Assembly (NCBI GenBank): GCA_002943765.1
Contig: PQWQ01000038.1
Location: 186,001-250,000, forward strand
DNA: 64,000 nucleotides
Reading direction: 5' to 3'
From: Psoroptes ovis
Taxonomy: Eukaryota; Arthropoda; Arachnida; Sarcoptiformes; Psoroptidae
Shown here: piece after piece, positions 34,361-46,944 of the stretch
Position numbering within the stretch: the first letter of the stretch is position 1
How the letters are laid out: the number at the start of each line of letters is the position of its first letter
Position numbers and translations under genes: made by a program
Notes under the pieces: model-generated
What the model was told of the DNA's origin: nothing
What the model saw: the letters and a program-made list of their open reading frames with translations, nothing else
The model's database searches: none

Positions 34361-34983
34361 TAGAATTCAATCACAGAGAATCTCTGTGTGTGTTTATCCA
34401 TGTTTTTAGCTGATGTTTCTACATTTCAATGATGTTTCACTGTGAAGATGAAAAAACTGGTCAATTTTTTCTTCGCCAAAATGTCCGAAATAAGATGTGT
34501 GCAGCTGCAGCAGCAGTATCATACCCAATAGACACTCACACAGAGAACTAAGCAGATAATACATTCTTCCGAGTACAAACATGCTACAAACATGCCAAAC
34601 ACTGAATTTTCATTTTGTTATTTTCGCGCTCTGATTGCTATAAGAGAATCGACAAATGTTTTTCGAATCTAATTGTTATTGAATTCTTTTAGTGAACAGT
34701 GAAGAACATTGAAAGCAAATTTCCTTTCTTTGAATTGAATTCTTAGCTTTGATTTATTCTTTATTGTTTTCTGCGTAACATTTTCGGGTAATTTTCTTTG
34801 AAATTTTTCAAATCGTTAAATTTCAACAATAATTAATGCTTTATCCGGTTGTATTCTTGGTGTATTAATCGAGTGTTCAAAGAATTGATTTTGTTTATTT
34901 TGTCCATTTTTCATTGAAATGTTTCAAGTTTTTTACAAAATCTGGTGAAATTGATTGAATTCTGTATTTGGTCATTTTGAAAG

Positions 34984-35029
34984 TAAAGTTGCTGATGAAA
35001 ATCGACCAGAACTTTCCGGACAATTTAAT
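34984..35029 (+). repeat. Hairpin MITE, class A, right half only
   Basis: AAGTTGCTGATGAAAATCGACC to CGGACAATTTAAT; the left half is missing. The only clearly truncated copy. Confidence 0.78.
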
Positions 35030-35422
35030 ATATTGATTCAAGATTAAATTCTTGGAAAATTTTTCTAAATTGATCATCACATATATATGATACAACATGA
35101 ATGAAGACGTTGACACGTTTTAGCTATAAACCATTAAATTGATTTTTGTTATTACCTTTGAATTCAGTTGATGTGATATAATAATCATAAAACCCATAAC
35201 CTTATTACTGATGTACTGATTTGACAAATGAATTTCGATTCCAAACAATTTTTTGATTAAGAAAAATTCAAAGAAATGTTTCTTATACCGCCTTTATTTT
35301 GTACCATAAAGTAGTCCGATCTGTACATGTTTCATTCATTCGTATTTATATCGAAATGATGATACATTTTAAGGTTCCCAGTTATAGCCAAACACATTGA
35401 TTTCAAGTCATGTGTAAATATA

Positions 35423-35503
35423 TTAGGTTGTCCTAAAAGTTTTTGCCGATTATATCATAGGTAATCACCAGAAAATCCGCAAAAACTTATCGGACAACCT
35501 AAT
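35423..35503 (-). repeat. Hairpin MITE, class B
   Basis: Left TTAGGTTGTCCTAAAAG, right CTTATCGGACAACCTAATA. Confidence 0.89.
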
Positions 35504-35722
35504 ATTATAAATGAAAAATATTTGAAAAAATGAAAAATGAAATTTTCGACGAATGAATCGAACGAATGATAATAATTGAAATGAAAAACTGAACGGCTAA
35601 ATTCACAGACACAATAGAACATTAACAATAACAATGTATGTTTTCAACTATTGTTAACAATGATGAATGAATGAATGATAACTCGGTATATATTTTTCAA
35701 TTATTGAAAAAAATCGAAAACT

Positions 35723-35803
35723 ATTAGGTTGTCCGGGAAGTTCATTCGGCTTAATCAATAGAGTTGCGCATGAAAATCGGCCAGAACTTTCCGGACAACC
35801 TAA
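35723..35803 (+). repeat. Hairpin MITE, class A
   Basis: Ends GTCCGGGAAG and CTTTCCGGAC. Confidence 0.89.
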
Positions 35804-36148
35804 AATAATAGAATAATGATATCTACCAGGGAAAATTGAGAATAAAATCAAATGGTCAGTATTCAATGGTCTTCAAAATTGTATTTGACCTTTTTTCTGG
35901 TGAAATAATAATGATATAATGTTTCCATGTATGTCCATTGGTTGCTTTTGTTTGAATTCTATAATCCATAAAGTATTTATGATGATTATCATCATTTGAA
36001 ATCGAGCTTCGAAATCAATTATTAATCGAATTACCAACCTGAACATTTGATTCTTTTGATTCGATCAAAAACCCCTGAACCTCATAGACAATGGTCCGTA
36101 GGACCCAATACCTCTTGAAAATAATTTTTAACAATTCATTCATTCGTA

Positions 36149-36230
36149 TTAGGTTGTCCGAAAAGTTTTTGCCGATTTTTTCCAATAATTTTCTACGATA
36201 TAATCGGCAAAAACTTTCCGGACAACCTAA
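36149..36230 (+). repeat. Hairpin MITE, class B
   Basis: Near-consensus; inner arms GTTTTTGCCGATT/AATCGGCAAAAAC. Confidence 0.91.
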
Positions 36231-36525
36231 TATCATTTTTTCATTTTTACAAAAAAATAATTTTTAATTGAAATGATTACTCTCATGAGTGTTATAATAA
36301 TTAAGTGTGCTCTTCTGTGTGTGTGTGTTTGAATGATGCTTTGACATTTTCACTGGTGAAAAGCTGCTTCATCATTGTTTGACATGGCTTTGTTGATTGG
36401 TCTGGATCTGGTGGTCCTTGGGTCTATTGAGCTTATTTTGTGTGTCAAATAATGGTTTTTTCTGTGTAATTTTTGTTGACGTAAGCTAATTCAAAGTTTA
36501 CAAATTGGCATTATCATTTGTATTA

Positions 36526-36610
36526 TTAGGTTGTCCGAAAAGTTCATTCGGCTTAATCAATCAAGAGTTGCTTGATGAAAATCGGCCAGAACTTTTCGGA
36601 CAACCCTAAA
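36526..36610 (+). repeat. Hairpin MITE, class A
   Basis: Near-consensus, right end GGACAACCCTAAA. Confidence 0.9.
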
Positions 36611-36730
36611 TAATATATAATGATAGAATATATCATTCAAATAATTTCAATTTTGTCTCGATTCGTCATCATCATCATTGTGCGATCATCATCATCCGAA
36701 TCATATTCAATGTGATAACAAATGATATAT

Positions 36731-36818
36731 TTAGGCTGTCCAGAAAGTTTTGGCAGATTTTTGTGAGCAACTATATTGTGATTATGAAGCCGAATGAACT
36801 TTTCGGACAACCTAATAT
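36731..36818 (-). repeat. Hairpin MITE, class A
   Basis: Left TTAGGCTGTCCAGAAAG; slightly long loop (TATATTGTGATTATG). Confidence 0.87.
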
Positions 36819-37011
36819 TTCTAGAGTTCATTCTTCGGTCAAAGTATAAATTTTATTTTTTACGAAATTTATGGCCCACGTCAATTCGCGAACAATTAAA
36901 AGATCAAGTGTGTGTGTAATGGTGCATTGGTGGCCCCATGAATTTTTCCATTTCAGCTTACATGAATGATAATTAAATCATTTTGAAAAATAAAACATCT
37001 GTATGTTAATA

Positions 37012-37093
37012 TTAGACTGTCCGAAAAGTTCATTCCGCTTAATCGAATAGAGTTGCCACATGAAAATCGGCCAAAACTTTCTGGACAAGTTTA
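37012..37093 (+). repeat. Hairpin MITE, class A
   Basis: Left TTAGACTGTCCG; right CTTTCTGGACAAGTTTA. Confidence 0.83.
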
Positions 37094-37312
37094 TAATGTT
37101 CACAGTGAAAACAGATGAAAAAACTTTTAATGACCATGATGTGAATCCATAATATATCAGCGTGTGTAAATATGCATATGGAAGCCTTTCATTCACAGTC
37201 GTCGACAGACAATTGATTTTTGTAATGAATGAAAACAAATTTTGGCCCAATAATCACATCCATGAATACACAAGTGATAATGAGGGCGATTCACTTTCAT
37301 CAAATGAATGTA

Positions 37313-37395
37313 TTAGGTCGTCCGGAAAGTTCTAGCCGATTTTCACGAACAACTCTCTTGTGATTGAGGCGAATAAACTTTTCGGACAGCCTAAT
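37313..37395 (-). repeat. Hairpin MITE, class A
   Basis: Left TTAGGTCGTCCGG; right CGGACAGCCTAATA. Confidence 0.88.
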
Positions 37396-37550
37396 ATTAT
37401 ATTTCTGGCCCAAAGAAATCTGACCAAAAAAAAAAGTTGAATTAATTTCTTTAAATTCTTTGAATTAAATCACAGTGTCTTTAAGTGTGTGTTTTTCGAG
37501 AGAATATTCCTTAAATGATATTAAAAAGTTTTCTTGATTTTTTTTCACAT

Positions 37551-37632
37551 ATGAGGTTGTACGAAAAGTTCATTCGGATAAATCCATCGAGTTGTGCATG
37601 GAAATCGACCAGAACTTTTCGTACAGCCTAAT
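37551..37632 (+). repeat. Hairpin MITE, class A
   Basis: Both ends carry GTACG/CGTAC in place of GTCCG/CGGAC, a matched pair of changes. Confidence 0.86.
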
Positions 37633-37900
37633 ATATTTTTGATTCTTTGAAATTTTTAACTTTTATTATTATTCTGTTGTTCATCGAATGGTATTAAGAT
37701 GATTGTTGAATCTGTGTATTTGTGTTCATTGTATCAAATTACATATTTTCAAGACGCACCAAATATACACATTTATACTGTGTAAGTTGCGGGTGGAAAT
37801 TAATTTTCTTTCATTCATTCATTTCTCTCTCCCATTTGATAATAATTGATTTTTTGTTTTGTTTTCTTCAAGTAAACTTTTTTCTTATTTCTTTGAAGTA

Positions 37901-37983
37901 TTAAGGTTGTCCGTAAAGTTCATTCGGCTTAAACAAACGAGATATGCTTGATGAAAATCGGTCAAAACTTTTCGGACAACTTC
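37901..37983 (+). repeat. Hairpin MITE, class A
   Basis: Left TTAAGGTTGTCCGTAAAG; right CGGACAACTTCG. Confidence 0.84.
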
Positions 37984-38079
37984 GTAAAATAATTTCATTT
38001 GTGTTTGTTTTTCGTAATATTTTTATCCGTATGATTTTCAATGATTTTTCGCTGGTTGCTTTTGTGTTTAAAATAAATG

Positions 38080-38660
38080 TTTTTGGGCTCAGAGTTTTTT
38101 TTTGGGGGGCCATACACAAACAACATACAGCAATCAAAGAGCGAGAGAGATTTAAGTATTTTTGAAGAAATGAAAATAATTTTTCATTTGAAACATTTGA
38201 AACATCGGCTCGTTTGTATACGAGTATTTGTTTGCTTTCGCTGTATTTCCAGCGATAAGGAGTTAATTTTTATAAGGCCGATAAAGGGCCCTTACACAAA
38301 CTAAGATTTTTTTTTTATTCTTAAAATTTTAAAATCCAACATAGTCATACGTACACCTTTGTATAGTCTATGATATAATTCATTCGCGATTTCCTATTCA
38401 CCCTCTTAAATGAAAATTCATTTAAGCCTATTAGCGATTGTTTTCTGTTTGTCTTACAAGGAAAATTCTTTTGATAAATAAGAATTTTCGAGATAAATAA
38501 ACAAATAAATACTGATCATCGTCGATGATTTTCAAATGATTTTTCAAATAATTTGTTTTCCTTATGGGCCCCCAAAAGTCTCATTGGATTATTCGATTTT
38601 TTTGAGAAATTTTCCGAAAAATATTTTTTCCGAAATATTTTCCTCAAAATCCCAAGATTT
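38080..38660. repeat. Patches of a possible second repeat (GGGCCC / ATACACAAA)
   Basis: GGGGGGCCATACACAAAC (about 38102), GGGCCCTTACACAAAC (about 38285) and GGGCCCCCAAAAGTCTCATTG (about 38570) resemble patches near 25240, 38910, 45230 and 45400. Borders cannot be drawn. Confidence 0.25.
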
Positions 38661-39180
38661 CAGACAATAAGGTTTTAGCCTTTGACGACTGATTGATGAT
38701 TTTTTTTGGTTTGGTGTTGGTGAGCTTGCAAAGGTCGCCCAAGCCTATAGGTTCTTTGTTGAGGGGCCAATAATCAAATTATTAAAATGACTTTCGCAAA
38801 GAGAGATAATTATTCATTAATAACGTCATTTATGAAAATTTAAAAAATTAAATTAAATTAAATTTTATCTTTTGGTTCTTTGTTTCAAACGGATTCAAAA
38901 TTTTTTTCTTGGGTCCCATACACAAAATCTGTGATAAGATTCAATTTCATAATCTTCAAATTCTCTCTGTGTGTTTGATTGTCGGTTTTAGATTCATCTT
39001 ATCTTTAGTTTTCTTGGTGGTATAACGCGGAAATGTTTGATTTGAAAAATTTCGGGGAACAACGCTGGTAACGATTCCTTGGGTCCTTTCAAAATTAATT
39101 AGATTTTTTTTCCTTTCATTTCTTACGGTTATTCTTAGGGTATTGTTTCCGAAATTCATATCTCTGTATGTGAATATGTA

Positions 39181-39263
39181 TTAGATTGTCCGAAAAGTTT
39201 TGGCCGATTTTCATTGGGCAACTCAATTCGATTAAGCCGAATAAACTTTTCGGACAACCTTAA
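39181..39263 (-). repeat. Hairpin MITE, class A
   Basis: Left TTAGATTGTCCG; right CGGACAACCTTAATA. Confidence 0.88.
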
Positions 39264-39468
39264 TATGTACATTGAATTTGTGTATGTTTCCAAATCAAAG
39301 AGTTTTTTGTTTTATTCTTTTTTGTTAAAAAAATGATTTTCATAAAAATTTCACTGATTGATTCTTCTCTGGTATGATGCGTGTTATGATGAACCAAAAT
39401 ATATATTCAAAAATGAAAAAACACAGCCTCAGGACTTAGAAAATTGATAAAATACACGCATATATTTC

Positions 39469-39544
39469 GCGTTTTCCGGAAAGTTCTGGCCGATTTTCAT
39501 TACCGATTCTATTGATTAAGCCGACTGAACTTTTCGGACAACCT
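39469..39544 (-). repeat. Hairpin MITE, class A, variant shared with 27278
   Basis: Same left end GTTTTCCGGAAAG and the same inner TACCGATTCTATTGATTAAG as the copy 12 kb upstream. Confidence 0.87.
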
Positions 39545-39968
39545 TGTGAATATGGGGCTATACATATTGCACACATTGATAATCATTATATTTCAATATC
39601 AATATCAATAATAATAATAAATTTGTATTTGAAAAAAAATTATTTAAAAGTTTTTTTTTCCATTCAATTTTCATTTATTATTATTTTGTTTATGTTTGAA
39701 ATTGAAATTTTTCAAAAATTCAAAAAATTTTGATAAATTGAAACGTTGTATGAAGCCATGTATAATGTAATGTGAAATAATGATTGATTGATAGATGAAT
39801 TGTGACTGTGAATTGAGATGTGTTCTTCCATCTTCTAAGATTATCAATATCTATTATTGTCAATGATGATCATCATTGACATTTATTGATTTAGATTTTT
39901 TTTTGTTGAGAATTTTACACATATTTCCTTGCGAAAAAAAAATGAATATGAATAAGTAATTTGATATG

Positions 39969-40048
39969 CAAGATTGTCCGAAAGGTTCATTCGGCTTAAT
40001 CGATTGAGTTGTCCATGAAAATCGGCCAGAACTTTTCGGACAACCTAA
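39969..40048 (+). repeat. Hairpin MITE, class A
   Basis: Left CAAGATTGTCCGAAAGG; right CGGACAACCTAAA. Confidence 0.85.
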
Positions 40049-40623
40049 AATGTTTCAATTCCATTCCATAGCTCCAATCATTGATAATTTTTTTCTGATA
40101 TGATTTCACACTACTGATGACATATGAGAATATACTCATACCAAAAGATGATTATTCGAAAATGAATTTGTTGAACATTTTTTATAAGGTCTATACCTAT
40201 ACAAATACACTCACTAAAAACCTTTAGACTATGCATATGTGTGTGTGTCTTATTATATTATTATCATCATCAGTTTCATATGTCTTTAGTGCCATTTATA
40301 TGTATTAACATCATCATCATATTCATATCATTTTGATGGTGATATATGATTGATGATACATTTACTTTTGTTTTTTGTTTTTTTAAGAGTGTAAGTTGTG
40401 CATATTAGAAATTTCATTACCTTCCATCCATTTACATACACACATTTCTACTCTCATATTGGCTGATGTGTGAATGGTTTTTGCTGTGTGTGTGTACCCC
40501 ATTCACACTCATCTATCATTATTAATTTTGATGTTTTTTTCTTATTGTTTTTTAATCCATTTTCCATTTATTCATCTGTTGTGTGTGTTGTGTGTTGCCT
40601 GCATTCAAATTGTTTTCATATAT

Positions 40624-40706
40624 TTAGATTGTCCGAAAAGTTTTGACCGATTTTTTCCTGAGCAACTCTAATCGATTAAGCCGATCGAACTTTTCGGACA
40701 ACCATT
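40624..40706 (-). repeat. Hairpin MITE, class A
   Basis: Left TTAGATTGTCCG; right CGGACAACCATTTTA. Confidence 0.85.
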
Positions 40707-41631
40707 TTAATATATTTTCTACATTGTGAATATACACACACATCTATTCATATATGTAAGTCTACTTCAAATGCGAAATTATATTTCATTACATTATTTA
40801 TTTATTCATTTTTATTCATATATTTCGTTACACAATGGTCATATGGTAATTTTATTTATTCATTTTTTTTTCGAGTGTTTTATACATGTTCTATTCATGT
40901 TGAGAATATACACAGAGATTATTAGTTTATCTCAGAGTGTGTTGATTATTATTATTATTATTATTATTTTTCCATATTGTTTGGATTTGAATGAAATGAG
41001 AATATATTGTTTAAATTGAAACTACACACACACACACACACACACAACATTGAAAATGTTAAATGATCCATCATTTGGTGTTTGTATTTTATTTATTTTT
41101 TGAAAATATAATTCATTCTAAGCTATTTTCCGTTGTTTCTTTGATGATAATGACTATTTACGACGATTATTATTATGATTACTGCCCTTCAATCAGCCAA
41201 CTGGCCATATTTACTTGTTTGTTGTTTTGTTTTGTTTACCTGATATTTCTAGGGCTATTCTTTTCTATTTTCTAGGTTTGTTTGGTTGGTAATTTGCTCC
41301 TGATTATACAGCACACACATACACACACGTTTCACCATCATTATTTCGATTGTTTAACCACATTAGCACTTATTATATCATGATTATAATGATTATGATG
41401 ATCACTCACTCATTGGCTAATGGTTTTCGTATTTTTCCTGTTCCAAAAATTGCTTCAGCAATAATAATAATAACGATATCTATGAAAAGTGAAAAATTGA
41501 AATAATCTCTTTTTTTTCTTTTTTGCCAAACTGACACCTGGACACTGATAGTGATAAACCAACGGTAAATGATCACCGTTTCCTTATGCATTTAATTGAA
41601 TGATTGATTAACTTGTGAATTTTATCTATAT

Positions 41632-41712
41632 TTAGGCTGTCCGAAAAGTTCATTCGGCTTAATCAGATAGAGTTGTTCATGAAAATCGGTCAGAACTTTT
41701 CGGACAATCTAA
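41632..41712 (+). repeat. Hairpin MITE, class A
   Basis: Left TTAGGCTGTCCG; right CGGACAATCTAAC. Confidence 0.88.
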
Positions 41713-42115
41713 CAGATGAAGATACGTAACAGCAAATAATAATTTGAAATACCAATTTTCACTTGAATTTCAATTATTTAAAATACTCTGAAATTCGTGA
41801 GAAAAATCATTTATGACCCTAAAAACTCTGTGTGTGAATCAATCGATTGTTTCAACGAATAAATAAATAAATAAACAATCGAAATTTGAATCAATTGCAT
41901 TCGATTATTATTTGCGGTTCATTTATTTATTTATTTATAACCTTTAAAGCTTTAAAGTTGTTGACAACCAAACAACAACAACGACCAACAACCGAAACCT
42001 TTATTGACCAATGTATTAAATTGAATCGTATTAAAAGCAACAAACAAACAAATAAATAAACGAGAAAAAAGTTTTGAAAAATAAACATTTTCATTGGAAT
42101 ATTATTATTATTGTA

Positions 42116-42200
42116 TTAAGGTTGTCCGGAAAGTTCTAGTCGATTTTCATGTGGCAACTCTCAATTGATTAAGCCGAATGAACTTTTCGGACAATCTAAT
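42116..42200 (-). repeat. Hairpin MITE, class A
   Basis: Left TTAAGGTTGTCCGG; right CGGACAATCTAATA. Confidence 0.88.
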
Positions 42201-42280
42201 ATTATTGTAATCGTAATAATAATATTCTCAATTTTTAATTCACATTTAATCATACTATAAGCATATAGTCAATTTAATAT

Positions 42281-42371
42281 TATGGCTGTCCGAAAAATTC
42301 ATTCGGCTTAATCACAATAGATTTTTATTAAATTGCCTAATGAAAATTCGTTCAAAACTTTTCGGACAACC
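42281..42371 (+). repeat. Hairpin MITE, class A, long-loop variant
   Basis: About 91 bp; contains CACAATAGATTTTTATTAAAT, shared in diverged form with the copy at 48386. Confidence 0.85.
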
Positions 42372-42956
42372 ACAATATATTTTTGGCTACTTTTTTTTGT
42401 TTTTGTCTCTCACTCACTCAATTGGTTTTTCATTTCATTGTTCACTACTTGCTTGATCCATTTAGATACTTTGATCTTTTTCGACAAAAATAAAACTTTT
42501 TTTCTGGTCGGTTTCAATTGACGCAATTAGCCATTTGTTTTCGATTGAATTCAACGATGATGATTCAAAGAATGGAAAATACAAATGAAATTAATCAGAT
42601 TTGTACCAGTGCACCCACACCAAAGGATCATAACAATAAATAAAAAAACCAAGAATATTCTTGGTTCTGTTGGTTTTTTGCTTTGGTTTGACATTGTGAG
42701 CTGCTGCTGCTGGGGCTTGGGCTTGGGCTGAGGCTGAGGTGAGTAATTTGATACCCTGAACCATGCAATTTTTGTGAAAAATACAGTGGAAATTGTTTGG
42801 TTTTTTGCTGGTGGTGGTGGCTCATTGTGTGTTTACCGCCGGACAATATCCAATTTCTTTCAATGATTTTTCGCTGTTTTGTTTTCTGGTACTTATTTAT
42901 TTATTCATCTTTGTGAATTGATTTCCAGAAATTGTTATGTATATTTATTTTCACTT

Positions 42957-43040
42957 ATTACGGTTGTCCGAAAAGTTTTGACCGATTTTCATGTGCAACT
43001 CTATTCGCTTAAACCGAATGAATTTTTCGGACAACCTAAT
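42957..43040 (-). repeat. Hairpin MITE, class A
   Basis: Left TTACGGTTGTCCG; right TTTTTCGGACAACCTAATA. Confidence 0.88.
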
Positions 43041-43242
43041 ATATATCACAAATGATTTGCAATGAAATTGATTCTGTCGATGTGCAAGCAAAAGCAATCA
43101 TTGAAACTTTGAAAAGGATCTTTGGTTGGCAATTGGCTTGTCATCTTCTAAAACATTGATTGTTGTTGTTGTTGTTGTTTGCTAAAGTGAAATGACAATT
43201 TCTTGTTCGTATTTTTTTCCTGTTTTCTTTGAAGATGTTTTT

Positions 43243-43325
43243 ATTAGGTTGTCCGAAAAGTTCATTCCGTTTAATCGAATAGAGTTGCCATATAAAAATC
43301 GGCCAGAACTTTTCGGACAGGCTAA
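43243..43325 (+). repeat. Hairpin MITE, class A
   Basis: Left TTAGGTTGTCCG; right CGGACAGGCTAATA. Confidence 0.88.
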
Positions 43326-43479
43326 TATTTTATTTTATGACCAAAAATGAATACGATAAATATTTCAGGAAATCAAATTGCCTATTCCCCCGGTGGTTCT
43401 CCGGTTGAATATATAACAAACAATGTTTATTCATGTTTTTTTTGTTTCGACTAAATTTAATTCTCTTGTTTTCAAATAT

Positions 43480-43562
43480 ATTCGATTGTCCGAAAAATTC
43501 ATTCGGCTCAATCAATAGAGTTGCCACATGAAAATCGGTCAAAACTTTTCGGACAACCGAAT
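43480..43562 (+). repeat. Hairpin MITE, class A
   Basis: Ends ATTCGATTGTCCG and CGGACAACCGAAT, matched to each other. Confidence 0.87.
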
Positions 43563-43926
43563 ATTATATAAATGTTTGCGTACAGGACAATTATTTGTCA
43601 GGAAATTTTTATTTTTTCAAAAACATTATTTGCCTCGATTGATTGATTGATTGATTGCATTGTATTGAATTTCGATAGTATTTAATCGAATCATTTTCGA
43701 TTAAATTCGAATGTCAATCGATGATAATAATGATGATAATCTAAGTAAATCATCAATAAATTTTCGAATATTTCATATGAAATTTTCAATATTTTTCACA
43801 TCCATTTCGTTCATTTAATTACTCAATGAATTGTCAGCTAAATGGGCGCAAAAAAAAAGGGTTAAAATATGCACCCATTTGATACATTTTTACTTGAGTG
43901 CCATTCTTGATTAATGTTTGATATAT

Positions 43927-44006
43927 TCAAGTTGTACGAAAAGTTTTGACCGATTTTTTTGAGCAACTCTATCGATTAAGCCGAATGAACTTTTCGGACA
44001 ATCTAT
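43927..44006 (-). repeat. Hairpin MITE, class A
   Basis: Left TTCAAGTTGTACG; right CGGACAATCTATA. Confidence 0.84.
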
Positions 44007-44223
44007 ATTATTATTAAAATTGAAAAAATTAAATGAAATGCCATCACATACACACATTATGCCACTCAAAAATTTCAAAGATGATGATGATGACCCTGTG
44101 TGTATAATTCATTTGATACCCACACACACACACTTTGTAATTGTTGCTACTGCTGTCGCTGTAGCTGTCGAAATCCATTTATTCATTATATTATTGATTC
44201 GAAAATATATGCAAAGAAAAATA

Positions 44224-44304
44224 TTTGGTTGTCCGAAAAATTCATTCGGCTTATTCAATAGCATCGCTCATGTAAATCAGACATGACTTTACGGACAAGC
44301 TAAA
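44224..44304 (+). repeat. Hairpin MITE, class A, decayed
   Basis: Right half GTAAATCAGACATGACTTTACGGACAAGC is diverged. Confidence 0.76.
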
Positions 44305-44482
44305 TATTTTATTTTTTTGAAAAAAATTTTCTTGAATTATTTTTCATCATCATCAAGCGTCTTACGATCTGATAATAATGATGACAAATTTCATCAAAGT
44401 ATTTTGCAAATAATGAATTGCAAAATGAATGAATGAATTTTTTTTGTTTTTCTTGAAATTGTCTTAAAAATTCATTTAAATA

Positions 44483-44562
44483 TTAAGTTGTCCGAAAAGT
44501 TCGCTCGGCTTAACCGATAGAGTTGCTGTTGAAAATCGGCCTGAACTTTTCGGACAACCTAA
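44483..44562 (+). repeat. Hairpin MITE, class A
   Basis: Left TTAAGTTGTCCG with GTTCGCTCGGC; right CGGACAACCTAAA. Confidence 0.87.
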
Positions 44563-44760
44563 ATAGAAATGGTTTGCACCGGGCTGAGAAAGAGAGAAAC
44601 ATCTTAAAAATAAAGAAATAAAGGAAAAATGTCATATGATTTGAATGTGATTCATTTGAAAGAATTTTTGTTTGTGTGTATATGGGAGACAATGATTAAA
44701 TAAATGGGCTAAACACATTTGAAAAAGATTCAATTTTCAATTTTCAGTAAAAAAAAATAT

Positions 44761-44840
44761 CAAGTTGTCCGAAAAGTTCTGGCCGATTTTCACAAACAAC
44801 TCTATTCGAATAAGCCGAATAAACTTTTCGGACAACCTAA
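44761..44840 (-). repeat. Hairpin MITE, class A
   Basis: Left CAAGTTGTCCG; right CGGACAACCTAAA. Confidence 0.87.
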
Positions 44841-45600
44841 ATAGAATAAATATTCTGCAAAATTCATAAAAAATGATGATGATGAAGAAAGAAAACTAAT
44901 CACTTTATTTATTTCATTCAATTTTATTCAGTTTTGTTTTTTTTTGTTTATGTTTATTTATTTTATTTGTGTATGGCCCCACACACACATTCAATCACCG
45001 AAACGTGACTATTGGCCTAATGTTTTTTGTTTTTGGCACTGTGTGTTTGTATGTCGACAGGATATTCCAGTGTATATTATTCTAATGAAATTCATTTTCA
45101 TTTTTGCAAATGAATGAATGAAATGAAAATGAATGTATTCACACCGAACGAAAGACAAATGACAAAGACAATTCGTTTGTACCACCATGGTACTGTTCTG
45201 AATTCTGGTTTTTTTCAAAGAATTTCTTGGGCCCTTTCAAAATCTTCGATTTAAAAATTCAAAATCTTTGACGTGTTTGAAACACGTGAAAATTCTGTTC
45301 GGAAAAACAAAATTGTCAAAGTGAATTTCCAGAAAATTTCCCAAGAAAATTTCCCGATTGTAAAATTTGACAATGAGATTCGGTAACAGAAATTTGAATG
45401 GCCCCCATACGAAACGGTTGTCTAAATGTCTAAATGCTTATATGATGATGATGATCAAGAAGAAGATACCACATGAAAATCATGAATTGCTGACCATTGC
45501 ATTTAAATAAATATATATATGTGTGTGTGTGTGTGGTGCACATAAAGCAAAATTATGTGCATCATCATCGCATTGTTCACCATTGTGTAAGCCTTATGTA

Positions 45601-45682
45601 TTATGTTGTCCGATAAGTTTTTGCCGATTTTCTCGATGATTTCCTAACGATATGATCGGCAAAAACTTTTCGGACAATCTTA
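45601..45682 (+). repeat. Hairpin MITE, class B
   Basis: Left TTATGTTGTCCGATAAG; right CGGACAATCTTATA. Confidence 0.88.
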
Positions 45683-45838
45683 TATATAGTTTTTGGAGCA
45701 TATCGTAGCGTAGTCGTAGTAAGTTCCACTTGACTACAAAATTGAAAGATGTTTTCACAGCGAAAAATTGAAATATTGAATTGAATTGAAATAATCGAAT
45801 CAAAATTTCGTATATATTGACTATTATATTATAAAGTA

Positions 45839-45920
45839 TTAGGTTGTCCGAAAAGTTCATTCGGCTTAATCAGCGTAGAGTTGCCCAATGAAAATTGGTC
45901 AAAACTTTCCGGACAACCTT
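45839..45920 (+). repeat. Hairpin MITE, class A
   Basis: Left TTAGGTTGTCCG; right CTTTCCGGACAACCTTG. Confidence 0.88.
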
Positions 45921-46863
45921 GTATATTGCCTCCGAAAAAAATTGTTTCATTTGCTTCTGCCCAGTTTTTTCTGTTGGTTTGCTGCACACAAAACAATTGA
46001 ATGCATTCAATTTGGTTGATTTTGTTTTCTCTGGTTTGATCCAACAACAGCCCAAAATTTATCAGTTTCGGTTCAGAATCCGATCAATTTGCACGTGAAT
46101 CTTTTGATGTTTTGAAATCTTCGGCAGAAAAAATAAATTCAACCAAAACAACCACATGCAACAGAGTAGTATCTTCTATACATTCAAAGGTGGTAACCTT
46201 TAAATTTAATCAATCGATCTGTCATTTTTGGCTATTTATTTCGGTTTGGTCTCTGTGTGTATATCAATTTAATTGAAAATTTCACTAGAATTCATTTAAT
46301 TTGCGGCAAAATAACAATAATAATCGTCGAAATAAAGCCGAAAATTGAATCGAATGAAAAGGGTATGACCCTTTCGAAATTTTTCAAATTTTAATTAATC
46401 TGTGAAACATTGATTGATCATTTCATACTGGTAACATCTCCACCTATTCGTGCAAAAACACATTTATTCAGATCAAAATATTCCGAAATAAATTAATTAT
46501 AAACATTTGGTGCATATCATTGATGAAGGACCCTTTGAAATATCATCGTCTTATTCAATTATTGAATTATCAAATTCATCAAAAGTCATATCAAACAATG
46601 TGACATTTGATTGTTTAGACTTCGAATAATTTTGCATCTCAAAGTTTTTGTTTTTCATCAAAATATATGTGAGTTGAGGGTATGATCTGTGTATTGCTTT
46701 GAAATCTTCATGTGTGCAAATGCTGTTTGGGCCATCATCCTCATTACCATCATCAGTGTTATTTTATATATGTTTGGCCCCCCAAAAAAATAAAAATTAT
46801 CACAAATGAATAAACAACCAAAAAAAAAACGATCCAAGCGAATAATAAGTAGTAATATATCTA

Positions 46864-46944
46864 TTTGGGTTGTCCCATAAGTTCTTGTCGTTTTTTCGAA
46901 TGAAAAAATTTAAAAAACGGCAAAAACTTATCGGACAACCTAAT
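46864..46944 (-). repeat. Hairpin MITE, class C
   Basis: Unlike termini: left GTCCCATAAG, right complement GTCCGATAAG. Confidence 0.89.
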
